A stretch of DNA of 63,677 bases, from NCBI RefSeq assembly GCF_000251145.1, contig NZ_AIDW01000025.1, forward strand, positions 1 through 63,677, given 5' to 3'. Of this stretch, positions 52,544-60,786 are shown in pieces. This DNA comes from Sphingomonas sp. PAMC 26621. Lineage in GTDB: Bacteria > Pseudomonadota > Alphaproteobacteria > Sphingomonadales > Sphingomonadaceae. Within the stretch, counting starts at the first letter, position 1. Each line of letters opens with the position of its first letter. The position numbers and the translations under genes were made by a program. The notes under the pieces were generated by a model. The model ran no database searches and was not told where the DNA came from. It worked only from the letters and a program-made list of their open reading frames with translations.

Positions 52544-53317
52544 CTACCCAGTCCGCTCCCGCACCGCGAGATCGACATGGACGCGGATGGCATCGTGCCG
52601 CCAATATTCGTGGTCGTAATTGACCACGCGCCCCGCCGCATCGAAGCTGCTCCGCACCACCAGCAGGCCCGGCGTGCCGGGGTTGACCCCGAGCGCATCC
52701 GCCGTCGCCCCGGTCAGCGCACAGGGCTTCATGTCGATCCGATTGCGCGCGACCGCGAGATGATAGTGATCCGCCAGCAGCTGCGTCAGCGACGCATCGA
52801 GCGAATGCGCGAGCAACCCCGGTGCCAGCGCCGGATCGACCATGATCCGCTCGATCAGCACGGTCCTGCCATCGATCGAACGGCGCCGCGTGATGTCGTA
52901 CAGCGGCGTCCCCGGCGACACGCGGAAAATGTCGGCGAGCGCGGGGGACGCGGGCGCCATCTCCTTGGACAGCGTCTCGGTGCCGGGGGTGCGCCCCTGT
53001 TCGGTGACATAGGTCATGAACCCCGCCCACCGCGTGGGATCATAGGTCACCGCGGGCGGCGAAACGTACCAACCGCTCCGATCGCGGCGATACACCAGCC
53101 CCTCGGCCTCGAGCTGTGACAGCGCCTCGCGGATCGTCCCGCGCGCCGCGCTGGTGTTGACCTGAAGCTGCCGCTCGGACGGGAGCCGGACACCCGGCGC
53201 GAGCCGACCGCGCGCGATCCCCTCGGCGATGCGGTTGCGCAGCGCGAGATATTGCGGACCGCTCGCGACTTCGCTCGGGCCGAACAGGAAGTCTTCCATC
53301 GTGCTTGGCGTCGCCAT
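52544..53317 (-). CDS. GntR-family regulator with UTRA domain (HutC/PhnF class)
   Basis: 257 residues from ATG 53317, which has GAGAGG seven bases upstream; a longer start at 53362 is possible. Winged HTH (LPSERQLQVNTSAARGTIREAL) followed by a UTRA ligand domain (about 90-250; PGTPLYDITRRRSIDGRTVL, LLVVRSSFDAAGRVVNYDHEYW). Such GntR proteins (PhnF, HutC, DasR) bind TGGT-N4-ACCA-like operators. Two such sites are in this window, at 43398 and 53996. It is downstream of and co-directional with the PhnZ-like gene. Confidence 0.9.
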   Translation of the reverse strand: MATPSTMEDFLFGPSEVASGPQYLALRNRIAEGIARGRLAPGVRLPSERQLQVNTSAARGTIREALSQLEAEGLVYRRDRSGWYVSPPAVTYDPTRWAGFMTYVTEQGRTPGTETLSKEMAPASPALADIFRVSPGTPLYDITRRRSIDGRTVLIERIMVDPALAPGLLAHSLDASLTQLLADHYHLAVARNRIDMKPCALTGATADALGVNPGTPGLLVVRSSFDAAGRVVNYDHEYWRHDAIRVHVDLAVRERTG

Positions 53318-53365
53318 CGGTGCCTCTCGCTGCGGTTCGACGATGACAGCCCGCGACGGCACCGG

Positions 53366-53929
53366 TCAAGCCGGGTGCTGGTTGGCGGCGCTGAGCCGGA
53401 CCAATAACGCGCGGTGGCTCTCGAGCGACGGCACCGTCCAATCGGCGTGCTTGCCGCCATCGTCGTACAGCCGCATCCGCACCGCCGCCGCGAAATGCGG
53501 CTCGGCCTCGAAGTCCGCGCGCTCGGCCGCCGACATTACCCCGCCCTGCAGCCCGAAGCTCAGCAGCGATGCGCCGCTCAACGCCTCGGCATAGCCGGGG
53601 CGGACCGTCGCGAGATAGCGCTTTGCCGCGACATGCAGCCGTACGGGCTCGGTCACCGCCGGCGCGAAATGCGCTGCGAGCAGCGCTGCGCCCAGCGTCT
53701 CGTGGCGGCCGTCACGGTCCTGCAGTTCCGCCGCATCGCCCGCCCCACCGACGAACTGACCGATATCGTGGAGCAGCGCGGCCGCGACCAGCGTCTCGGG
53801 CGCATCGTCCTGCCGCGCGAGTTCTGCGGCCTGCAGCGCATGCTGAAGCTGCGTGACATCCTCGCCATAGCGTTCCGCGCCGTGCTGCTCGAACGTGTCG
53901 AAGATGCGATCGACGATAGATGCTGACAT
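53366..53929 (-). CDS. PhnZ-like HD-domain phosphonate oxygenase
   Basis: 187 residues from ATG 53929 (GGGGA five bases upstream). HD motif LLHDIGQF near 60, first His in the stretch TQLQHALQAAELA, preceded by the YGE typical of phosphonate HD oxygenases. Family members (TIGR03276 type) are mixed-valent di-iron enzymes that cleave the C-P bond of hydroxylated aminoethylphosphonates. No PhnY/TmpA dioxygenase gene is adjacent, so its hydroxylated substrate must come from elsewhere. It is divergent from the second phospholipase C across a regulatory gap. Confidence 0.78.
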   Translation of the reverse strand: MSASIVDRIFDTFEQHGAERYGEDVTQLQHALQAAELARQDDAPETLVAAALLHDIGQFVGGAGDAAELQDRDGRHETLGAALLAAHFAPAVTEPVRLHVAAKRYLATVRPGYAEALSGASLLSFGLQGGVMSAAERADFEAEPHFAAAVRMRLYDDGGKHADWTVPSLESHRALLVRLSAANQHPA

Positions 53930-53972
53930 TACGATCCCCATGACGAGCACCCTGCTTTCTGCGCGACGGCCC

Positions 53973-53990
53973 CTGTCAGAATTCTGTAGC
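53973..53990 (+). promoter_or_regulatory. PHO box upstream of the second phospholipase C
   Basis: CTGTCAG-AATT-CTGTAGC, two 7-bp units in 11-bp register matching the PhoB site (6 of 7 and 5 of 7). It is 64 bp before the phospholipase ATG. Confidence 0.65.
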
Positions 53991-53995
53991 GAAAC

Positions 53996-54007
53996 TGGAC
54001 TAGACCA
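53996..54007. promoter_or_regulatory. TGG-ACTAGA-CCA operator candidate for the UTRA GntR regulator
   Basis: TGGACTAGACCA is symmetric except for one A/A pair and has the CTAG centre seen in HutC-class sites (TGGTCTAGACCA). It follows the PHO box by 5 bp, mirroring the receptor promoter. Confidence 0.55.
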
Positions 54008-54054
54008 ACAAGCGTGAACCGCCCAGCGCGGCAGCTTTTCAGGGAAGCCCCAAG

Positions 54055-56232
54055 ATGACCCATCCCAATCGCCGTGACTTCGTCCGTGCCGCCGGTCTCG
54101 GCGCGACCGCGTCGCTGTTGCCGGGGCTGGTCGCCCGCGCGGCAGCGATCGCCCCCCGACAGCGGCACGGCTCGATCGAGGATGTCGAGCACATCGTCGT
54201 CTTCATGCAGGAGAACCGTTCGTTCGATCATTATCTCGGCATGTTGAACGGCGTCCGCGGCTTCGGCGATCCGCGCCCGCTCCGCCTCGCGGGGGATCGC
54301 ACGGTGTGGGCGCAACCCTCGCTCGAGCATCCCGACGGCTTCGTCCTGCCGTTCCACGGCGATTCGAAGATCAGCCGATCGTTCAAGGTCGACGGCTCGG
54401 GGCAGTCGCATCAGGAAAATATCGGCATCTATCATCATGGCCGCTTCGACCGCTGGGGATTGAGCGGGGAACTGCACAAGCGGATGCTGCACTATACCGC
54501 CGGCGACCTGCCGTTCTACTACGCGCTCGCCGATGCCTTCACCGTCTGCGATGCCTATCATTGTTCGACGCTGACGCAGACCTACCCCAACCGGCTCCAC
54601 GCCTTTACCGGCTGCAACGGCGGCGGGACGGTCGGCGGCGACCCGCAGATGACCAATTATGGCGAGGACGAGACGCCCAGCGCCGACATGGCGCAGGACA
54701 AGCCGCTCCGACCCGACGCCTATCGCTGGACGACTTATGCCGAACGGCTCCAGGCGGCGGGGATCAGCTGGAAAGTCTATCAGGAACACGACAATTTCGG
54801 CGACAATCTGCTGTCGGTGTTCCCCGCGTTCCGCCCCTGCGCGCCGGAGTCGGACTTGTACGCGCGCGGCCGCGCCTGGGTGAGCGAACACCGCGACGGC
54901 GCCGATCGCACCCGCTCGGACGGCGACCAGCTCGTCGCCGCCTTCCGCCGCGACGTCGCCGCCGGCACGCTCCCCAAGGTCTCGTGGATCGTCACCGCCG
55001 CCGACCTGTCCGAACACCCGCAGGCCGAGCCGTCCAAGGGCGAGCATGTCTGCGCCGCCCTGATCGCGGCGCTGGTCGATCACCCCGAGATGTTCGCCAA
55101 GACCGTCTTCATCGTCAATTACGACGAAGCCGGCGGCTTTTACGACCATATGCCGCCGCCGGTGCCGCCGGTTCCAGGCTATCGCGGCGCGAGCACCGTA
55201 CCGCTCGACGGCGAGACCAAGGATTATGGCGACCACCCCGACGAGGACGACCTGCGCCATCCCGGCCAGCACCCGATCGGTCTCGGCATCCGCACGCCGA
55301 CGATCATCGTCTCGCCGTGGAGCCGCGGCGGGTTCGTCTGTTCGGAGCTGTTCGACCATACGTCGACGCTGCGCTTCATCGAACGGCGCTTCGGCGTGCG
55401 CGAGCCCAACATCAGCGCCTGGCGGCGATCGGTGTGTGGCGACCTCACCTCGGCGTTCGACTTTACCCGCCGCGACGGCGACACCACCGCGCTGACCTTC
55501 CCCGCGACCGACGATTTCCGCGAACGCATCGCCCGTTCCGCGGCGGGCCGGCTCAACGCGATCCCGGCGGCGCAGGCACCAACCCGGCAGATGACCGGCC
55601 AGCGTCCACACCGCGCGCTTCCCTACCGCCTCGACGTGACTGGCGGTCTTACCGATCAGGGCACCTTGCAGATCGCGTTCGTCAATACCGGCACGGTCGG
55701 CGCGACGTTCACCGTTCACGACAATCTCGACGTCGAGGCGCCGTGGAACTTCACCGTCGGCGCCGGGGATCGCCTCACCCATGACGCCTGGCATGGTGCG
55801 GGTCCGGTGCCCGTGCGGATCGACGTGACGGTGCGTGGCCCCAACGGGCTGCTGCACCGCTATGCCACTGCCTTGACGAAAGATTCGGCCGGGTCCCCGG
55901 TCGCAGTGGCCGCCGATGTGGCGCTCGCACGCCAGCCGGAGGATGCGGTGGTCACGCTGACCCTCATCAATCGCGGCGCGACACCGCTCGTGTTCCAGAC
56001 CGCGCTCGCCGAACCCTATGCGACCCCGGGGGCGCGCCAGCGTCGGATCGTGGTGCCGCCGCACCAGACCGTGGCCGACCGCTGGTCCGTCGCGCGCAGC
56101 GATAACTGGTACGATCTCACCGTCACCACCACGGACGATCCGCACTTCCTCCGCCGCTTCGCCGGCAAGCTGGACAATGGCGGCGTTGGGCGCACCGATC
56201 CGGCGATCGGCGCAATGCGCGTCCTGGCCTGA
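54055..56232 (+). CDS. Second phosphocholine-type phospholipase C, Tat-exported
   Basis: 725 residues. Twin-arginine signal (NRRDFVRAAGLGATASLLPG), phosphoesterase motif FMQENRSFDHYLGMLNG, metal region NYDEAGGFYDHMPPP, VSPWSRGGFVCSELFDHTS, and two C-terminal DUF756-like domains (to residue 725). Same family as the gene at 41097, but only moderately similar. Its upstream region has a PHO box and a GntR-type site. Its 3' end from about 55851 is repeated after the first peptide gene. Confidence 0.93.
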   Translation: MTHPNRRDFVRAAGLGATASLLPGLVARAAAIAPRQRHGSIEDVEHIVVFMQENRSFDHYLGMLNGVRGFGDPRPLRLAGDRTVWAQPSLEHPDGFVLPFHGDSKISRSFKVDGSGQSHQENIGIYHHGRFDRWGLSGELHKRMLHYTAGDLPFYYALADAFTVCDAYHCSTLTQTYPNRLHAFTGCNGGGTVGGDPQMTNYGEDETPSADMAQDKPLRPDAYRWTTYAERLQAAGISWKVYQEHDNFGDNLLSVFPAFRPCAPESDLYARGRAWVSEHRDGADRTRSDGDQLVAAFRRDVAAGTLPKVSWIVTAADLSEHPQAEPSKGEHVCAALIAALVDHPEMFAKTVFIVNYDEAGGFYDHMPPPVPPVPGYRGASTVPLDGETKDYGDHPDEDDLRHPGQHPIGLGIRTPTIIVSPWSRGGFVCSELFDHTSTLRFIERRFGVREPNISAWRRSVCGDLTSAFDFTRRDGDTTALTFPATDDFRERIARSAAGRLNAIPAAQAPTRQMTGQRPHRALPYRLDVTGGLTDQGTLQIAFVNTGTVGATFTVHDNLDVEAPWNFTVGAGDRLTHDAWHGAGPVPVRIDVTVRGPNGLLHRYATALTKDSAGSPVAVAADVALARQPEDAVVTLTLINRGATPLVFQTALAEPYATPGARQRRIVVPPHQTVADRWSVARSDNWYDLTVTTTDDPHFLRRFAGKLDNGGVGRTDPAIGAMRVLA

Positions 56233-56525
56233 GCGCCACGCACGGTGCTCAATGGTACGCGCGCGGTAGAGCGTGACATCCTTGCCGCCGCGCCGGCTAC
56301 AGCGGGGCAACGGGTCAAGGTCCGGCATTCGCTGCGGCGTGTCGCGTAGAAGATCGAGAGTCAGCCTGCGTGTTGCCATACGCGCGGTGCTGGTCGCGGA
56401 ACGGGATAGACCGTACTCGTCACCCCCCCTACTTTGACATCGATCTCATTCATTTGCATGGCGACGAAGTAATCGTCGGTTTTTAGAATTTGCGGACCAG
56501 ATTACCTGGCATCCGGAGAAAAGTC

Positions 56526-56621
56526 ATGAAAACCGAAGCAAAGAAGAACGAGACCCGCGAACTGACCCCGGCCGAGATCGCTCGGGTTGCGGGCGGGTCA
56601 TATCATCGCGCCACGATGTAA
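56526..56621 (+). CDS. Double-glycine leader peptide 1 (31 aa, 7-residue core SYHRATM)
   Basis: ATG with GGAG 8 bases upstream. The 24-residue leader ends LTPAEIARVAGG, which fits a double-glycine leader (LxxxEL/I...GG type) recognised by C39 peptidases. Cleavage after GG would release SYHRATM. A C39-peptidase exporter, adaptor and LuxR regulator are encoded just downstream on the opposite strand. The leader is 22/24 identical to peptide 2 while the core is only 2/7. The product is far shorter than usual bacteriocins and has no cysteine, so a signal or very short microcin is inferred. Confidence 0.85.
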   Translation: MKTEAKKNETRELTPAEIARVAGGSYHRATM

Positions 56622-56629
56622 AGTTCTTT

Positions 56630-56660
56630 GCCGGGGCAATCTTTGCCCCGGCGATTTTTG
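56630..56660 (+). terminator. Rho-independent terminator after peptide gene 1
   Basis: GCCGGGGCAA and TTGCCCCGGC pair perfectly (10 bp) around a TCT loop, followed by GATTTTTG. It begins 8 bp after the stop codon. Confidence 0.92.
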
Positions 56661-56664
56661 TTCC

Positions 56665-57064
56665 GCTGCACCGCTACGCCACGGCCTGCACGGTGCATTT
56701 GGCCGGATCCACACTTCCAGAAGTCGCCGATGCGACACTCGCGGACCAGCCGGAAGATGCGGTGGTCACGCGGCCCCTCCTCGATCGCGGCGCGACACCG
56801 CTCGCGTTCCAGACCGCGCTCGCCGAACCCTATGCGACCCCTGGGGCGCGCCAACGTCGGATCATTGTGCCGCCGCACCAGAGCGTGGCCGACCGCCGGT
56901 CTGTCGCGCGCAGCGACAATTGGTACGATCTCACCCTCACCGCCATAAGCGATCCGCACTTCCTCCGCCGCTACGTCGGCATGCTGGGCGATGGCGGCGC
57001 TGGCCGCAATGTGCGTCCTGGCTGGAAACACAACGCACGATGCTCGATGATATGTGCGCAGTAG
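56665..57064 (+). pseudogene. Duplicated 3' fragment of the phospholipase C gene
   Basis: The frame from about 56693 to the stop at 57064 repeats the phospholipase C-terminus (QPEDAVVT, FQTALAEPYATPGARQRRI, SDNWYDLT, PHFLRR) at high identity but has no start codon, RBS or catalytic domain, and diverges at its end. It is a by-product of the tandem duplication that created the second peptide gene. Confidence 0.85.
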
Positions 57065-57268
57065 AGCGCGACATCCTTGAACCCCGCCGCGTAGAGGGTC
57101 AGCTGCAGCATCCGTGTCGACATACTCGCGGCGCTGGTCGCGGACCGGGGCGGACCGTACTCGCCATCCACCCTGCTTTTACATCGATCTATTCAATTGC
57201 ATGGCGACGATGTAATAGTGGCTTTTTAAAATTTGCCGGCCAGACTTTCTGGCATCCGGAGAAAAGTC

Positions 57269-57364
57269 ATGAAAACCGAAATGAAGAAGAACGAGACTCG
57301 CGAACTGACCTCAGCCGAGATCGCTCGGGTTGCTGGCGGCCGCCCTCCTCGCAACCCCATGTAA
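57269..57364 (+). CDS. Double-glycine leader peptide 2 (31 aa, 7-residue core RPPRNPM)
   Basis: ATG with the same GGAG spacing as peptide 1. Leader ends LTSAEIARVAGG; differences from peptide 1 are at residues 5 and 15 only. The predicted mature peptide is RPPRNPM, sharing only Arg4 and the C-terminal Met7 with the other core. At the DNA level about 8 of 72 leader bases differ but 10 of 21 core bases do. It has its own terminator and converges on the exporter operon, whose last stop is 57 bp away. Function inferred as for peptide 1. Confidence 0.85.
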   Translation: MKTEMKKNETRELTSAEIARVAGGRPPRNPM

Positions 57365-57372
57365 GAACCTCT

Positions 57373-57403
57373 GCCGGGGTGGACTTCACCCCGGCAATTC
57401 TTG
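57373..57403 (+). terminator. Rho-independent terminator after peptide gene 2
   Basis: GCCGGGGTG and CACCCCGGC pair perfectly (9 bp) around GACTT, followed by AATTCTTGTT. Homologous to the peptide 1 terminator with compensating changes in the stem, so the hairpin is under selection. Confidence 0.85.
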
Positions 57404-57420
57404 TTCCGCTATCGCGGCGG

Positions 57421-59544
57421 TCATGTCTTTACAGAAGTCACGCGACGTTTGTCGCTGACGACGCGACCACCGACGATCTCGATCACGCGTTCCGCCGACG
57501 CAATCGTCTCGGCGCGGTGCGCGACGATGATGCGCGTGATTCCCATCTGCTGGATCGCTGCATTGACGCGACGCTCCGACGCCGTGTCGAGATGCGCGGT
57601 GCCCTCGTCCATCACCAGGATGTGCGGCCGCCTGTACAAGGCGCGCGCGAGCAGCACCCGCTGGCGCTGCCCACCCGAAAGCCCGGAGCCCATCGCACCC
57701 ACCAGCGTGTAGAGTCCCATCGGCATGCCCGCCACGTCTTCGACGAGGTCGGCCATGCGCAGCACGTCCGTCAGCCGATCCTCGTCTACATCGCCGAACG
57801 CGGCGATGTTCTGTGCGATGCCGCCTTCGAACAGAAAGTCGTCCTGCAACACCGCCCCGACATGACGCCGGAATTGCGGCCGGCCGTAGCGCGACAGCGG
57901 CATGCCGTCGATCAACACCTCGCCGTCATCGGGTTCGAGCAGCCCGAGCAGCAGCTTGACGAGCGTCGACTTGCCGCCACCGGACGGACCGGTGAACGCG
58001 ACATAGTCGCCGTGCGCGATTTCGAGAGTGACGCCCGACAGCACGGGTGTTTCGCTGGCTGCGTAGGCATAGGTCACGTTTCGCAGCGCAATGCTACGCG
58101 GCACAGCGGGCCGAGGGCGCGAGGGATCGGCGAAACTGCCGTCTTCCGGCTCGAGCGCGATGTCGGACAGTCGGTCGAGATGGAGGCTGAGCAGCCGCAG
58201 CGACACCCCTTCGTCCACCAGCCGCCGCGCTGCGGTGGAGAAGCTCACCTGATACCCCAGAAACGCAAAGATCATCCCGACCGAGAAACCCCCGGCGAGC
58301 GCGGCGCGGGCGGCGAGCCAGACCACGACGACCTGCTCCATTGCAGCCAACCACAGGCTCGCCGCCTATTGTAAGGCGCGAATTCGGTCGTGCGCGTAGC
58401 GTGCGCTGAGCGCCTCCGACAAGCGGTTCTGCCAGGACGCGTGGCGCAGCGTTTCGCCCGCGGAAAGCCGCAGCGAGACGATCCCCTGCAGCGACTCGAT
58501 CATGGCGGTCTGTTCCTCGCCCTCGTTGGTCATCCGCTCCGCTTCCGTCCCACGTTCGGCCGACAGGGTGAGCAGCCGCAGGCCGAGATAGGCGGCGATG
58601 GAGCAGACCGGCACCGCAGCCAGGAGCGGCGAATACAGCAGCATCATCGCGAGCGTCAGAACGGCGAGCAGACCGTCGATCAACGCTGCACCGGCGCTTT
58701 CGGTCAGCAATTTCTCGACCGGTTGGATCGAGCGGAACCGCGACAGGATGGCACCGACCGATCGCTTCTGGTGCCAGCTCACCGGCAATCTGAGCAACCG
58801 GCGCCCGAGATTGCCCGCGATCGTGAACGAGAGGGAGATGCCGGCGGCCAACAGGACATTGGCGCGCATCACCTGAGCAATGCCGTACATGCACGCGAAT
58901 ATGCCGAAACCGATGCCGAGTACCGTCAGCAGATTTTCGTCGAGCGCCGGCATCGCATAGTCGACGGCGATCTGAAGCATGTAGGGTGCGGCGAGCACAA
59001 AGGCCTGCAGGAGCAGACTCAGCAGCGCGACCTGGATCAGCGAGCGCTTCAGCCCTCGCATGTGCGACCAGAGTTGCGTGATGCGAAGCGGCGCGCGCTC
59101 GTTGCGCGGGGCAAAGTCGGCGGTCGGGGCAAGCTCGAGCGCGACGCCGGTCACGTGGCGCGACAGCGAGGCGCGATCATGCCAGCGCGCGCTGCCGGCG
59201 GGGTCTGCGATCCACGCCCGGGTGCGGTCAACGCGCCCGAGCACCACGAAATGGTTCATGTCCCAGTGCAGGATCGCCGGGAGGGCAAGCGACCCGAGAT
59301 CGTCGAGGTCGCACCGGAGCGCGCGGGCGGAAAGCCCGAGCTGATCGGCGAAAGCGATCAGATCGGTGAGGCCGACACCACGTGCCGACAGGCCAAAACG
59401 CCGACGCAACGCCGCAAGATCGCTGCGAAAGCCCCAATACTCCAGGACCATCGCCAGCGACGCCAGGCCGCATTCCGCCACCTCGGATTGGCGGACAAGT
59501 TTAACGCTGCGGCGGGGCCACAGCGACACATCTATCTTCGTCAT
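57421..59544 (-). CDS. C39-peptidase ABC exporter (CvaB-like), interrupted by one in-frame TAG
   Basis: One frame of 708 codons with a single TAG at 58366-58368. The N-terminal half holds a C39 peptidase with Gln19, Cys25 (SEVAECGLASL), His98 and Asp114 (IADPAG), then membrane spans. After the TAG the same frame continues into AASLWLAAMEQVVVVWLAAR, more spans, and an intact ATPase: GPSGGGKST, LSGGQRQR, LVMDEGTAHLD, IIVAHR. Total length (about 707) equals normal CvaB/LagD exporters. It should cut double-glycine leaders and export the core. The TAG probably replaced CAG or similar. Possible outcomes are loss of function, readthrough, restart at TTG 58350 as two subunits, or sequence error. It overlaps the adaptor gene by ATGA. 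Confidence 0.85.
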
Positions 59545-60752
59545 GACGCCGTCACGGCGAACAGCGGATCGAGCAGCCAGCGCAGCAGGCTGAGCCGGCG
59601 GGTGGTGATCGTGGCCGACAGCGTCATCCCCGGCCGAAGTGGATAGCGCGCGCCGTAAGCGACGACGAGGGGGCGGTCCAACGTCGCCTCGGCGAGGAAA
59701 GACGGCTCGTGCGGGGCCGTGCCTGGCACGCTTGCGGCCGTTACAAAGGCGACACGGGCGGGCTGCGTCCCGAAGATTTCGCGGGGAAATGCATCCAGCG
59801 CGATCGCCACGCGCTGCCCCGGTCTCACGAAGCCGACCCCCGCGGCGGGCACCGCGAGTTTGGCGACCAGCCGCGTCCCGGTGGGGACCAGCGACAACAG
59901 CGGCCGGTCCGGTGCGATACGCTCGCCGAGGGTCCGCACGACGCCGGTCACCCGGCCGTCGATCGGCGCGGTGATCTGAATCCAGCGCTGGACCGAGTCG
60001 CCCGCGGCAGTGCCTGCGAGTTCCCCGCCCCCGCGGGCCGCATCTGCACGGGCCACCTCTAGATCGGCCTTCTCCCGGCCAATCTCCGCCGTGTCGCGTG
60101 CCACCTGCGCGACGAGGTGCGCCCGGTCGGCCCGCATGCGCATCATCCCCTGGCTGCGTTCGGCCAGTGCCTGCTCGCGCAAGCGCAGATCGTTGCCAGC
60201 CCCGAACCCATTGACCGCGATTGCCCGTGCCTGATCGAGGTCCGCCTGCGCGGACGCAATCAACGTCGCCTGCTCGGTCATCTGAGCGGCAAGCTCGGAA
60301 AGCTCGGCCGAATGGCCGCTTTGATCAGCCTGAAGGGCCGCGACCCGCGCGCGGGAGGCATCATGCACGGCCGGGCTACGCACGCCCAAGGCATGCGCCT
60401 CCTCGGCGATCGCAGCCATTCGGCGTGCCTCGAGCGACCCGGCACCGGCAACCGTGGCGATCTCGAGTCGCGCAAGAAGCTGACCGGCACGGACGAGATC
60501 GCCTTCCTTTACGAAGATGCGGGAGAGCGTGCCCGCGCGCGGAGGCGTGATCCGCGCGACGCCCTTGTCGCCCTCGATCTGTCCGAGAGCAGTGACCTTC
60601 ACGCCGTATGTGGCGAACGACAGGAACAGGAGCACGACCGTCAGGACGCCGCCCAGAAAGAAACCGAGCACCTGCCAACTCACCGGCGGCGCGAGACTGA
60701 CCTCGCCGTGAAGCCGGTGCCGCCCCCGCGACGCTTCTGGTCTGAACAGCAC
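59541..60752 (-). CDS. HlyD-family adaptor of the peptide exporter
   Basis: 403 residues from GTG 60752 (GAGG six bases upstream). The N-terminus LFRPEASRGRHRLHGEVSLA followed by a membrane span (VLGFFLGGVLTVVLLFLSFA) is typical of bacteriocin-type adaptors. It has a lipoyl-like region, a coiled-coil hairpin (about 120-250) and a beta-barrel. It bridges the C39 exporter to an outer-membrane channel, which is not encoded here. The ORF could be extended upstream but would then overlap the LuxR gene. Confidence 0.88.
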   Translation of the reverse strand: MLFRPEASRGRHRLHGEVSLAPPVSWQVLGFFLGGVLTVVLLFLSFATYGVKVTALGQIEGDKGVARITPPRAGTLSRIFVKEGDLVRAGQLLARLEIATVAGAGSLEARRMAAIAEEAHALGVRSPAVHDASRARVAALQADQSGHSAELSELAAQMTEQATLIASAQADLDQARAIAVNGFGAGNDLRLREQALAERSQGMMRMRADRAHLVAQVARDTAEIGREKADLEVARADAARGGGELAGTAAGDSVQRWIQITAPIDGRVTGVVRTLGERIAPDRPLLSLVPTGTRLVAKLAVPAAGVGFVRPGQRVAIALDAFPREIFGTQPARVAFVTAASVPGTAPHEPSFLAEATLDRPLVVAYGARYPLRPGMTLSATITTRRLSLLRWLLDPLFAVTAS

Positions 60753-60786
60753 TGTGCCCTCGTCCCCCTTGCCAAGCCCAAGCTGC

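Larger units (their letters stand above)
55851..56668 (+). repeat. Tandem duplication, copy A (phospholipase 3' end + peptide gene 1 + terminator)
   Basis: Begins at GCTGCACCGCTATGCCACTG inside the phospholipase gene and ends at TTGTTCCGCT after the first terminator. It holds the last 127 codons of the phospholipase, a 293-bp spacer, the first peptide gene and its hairpin. Copy B follows immediately. Confidence 0.88.
56665..57412 (+). repeat. Tandem duplication, copy B (phospholipase fragment + peptide gene 2 + terminator)
   Basis: Starts at GCTGCACCGCTACGCCAC and ends at TTGTTCCGCT after the second terminator. It matches copy A along its length but is about 70 bp shorter, mostly in the spacer. 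The last 30 bases before and into the peptide start are identical in both copies. Confidence 0.88.

Noticed and set aside
56587..58374. Plus-strand 595-codon frame over peptide gene 1 and the exporter 3' half
   Set aside because: It runs through two terminators and the peptide genes in other frames, with no motif. The true coding content is the short peptides (plus) and exporter (minus).
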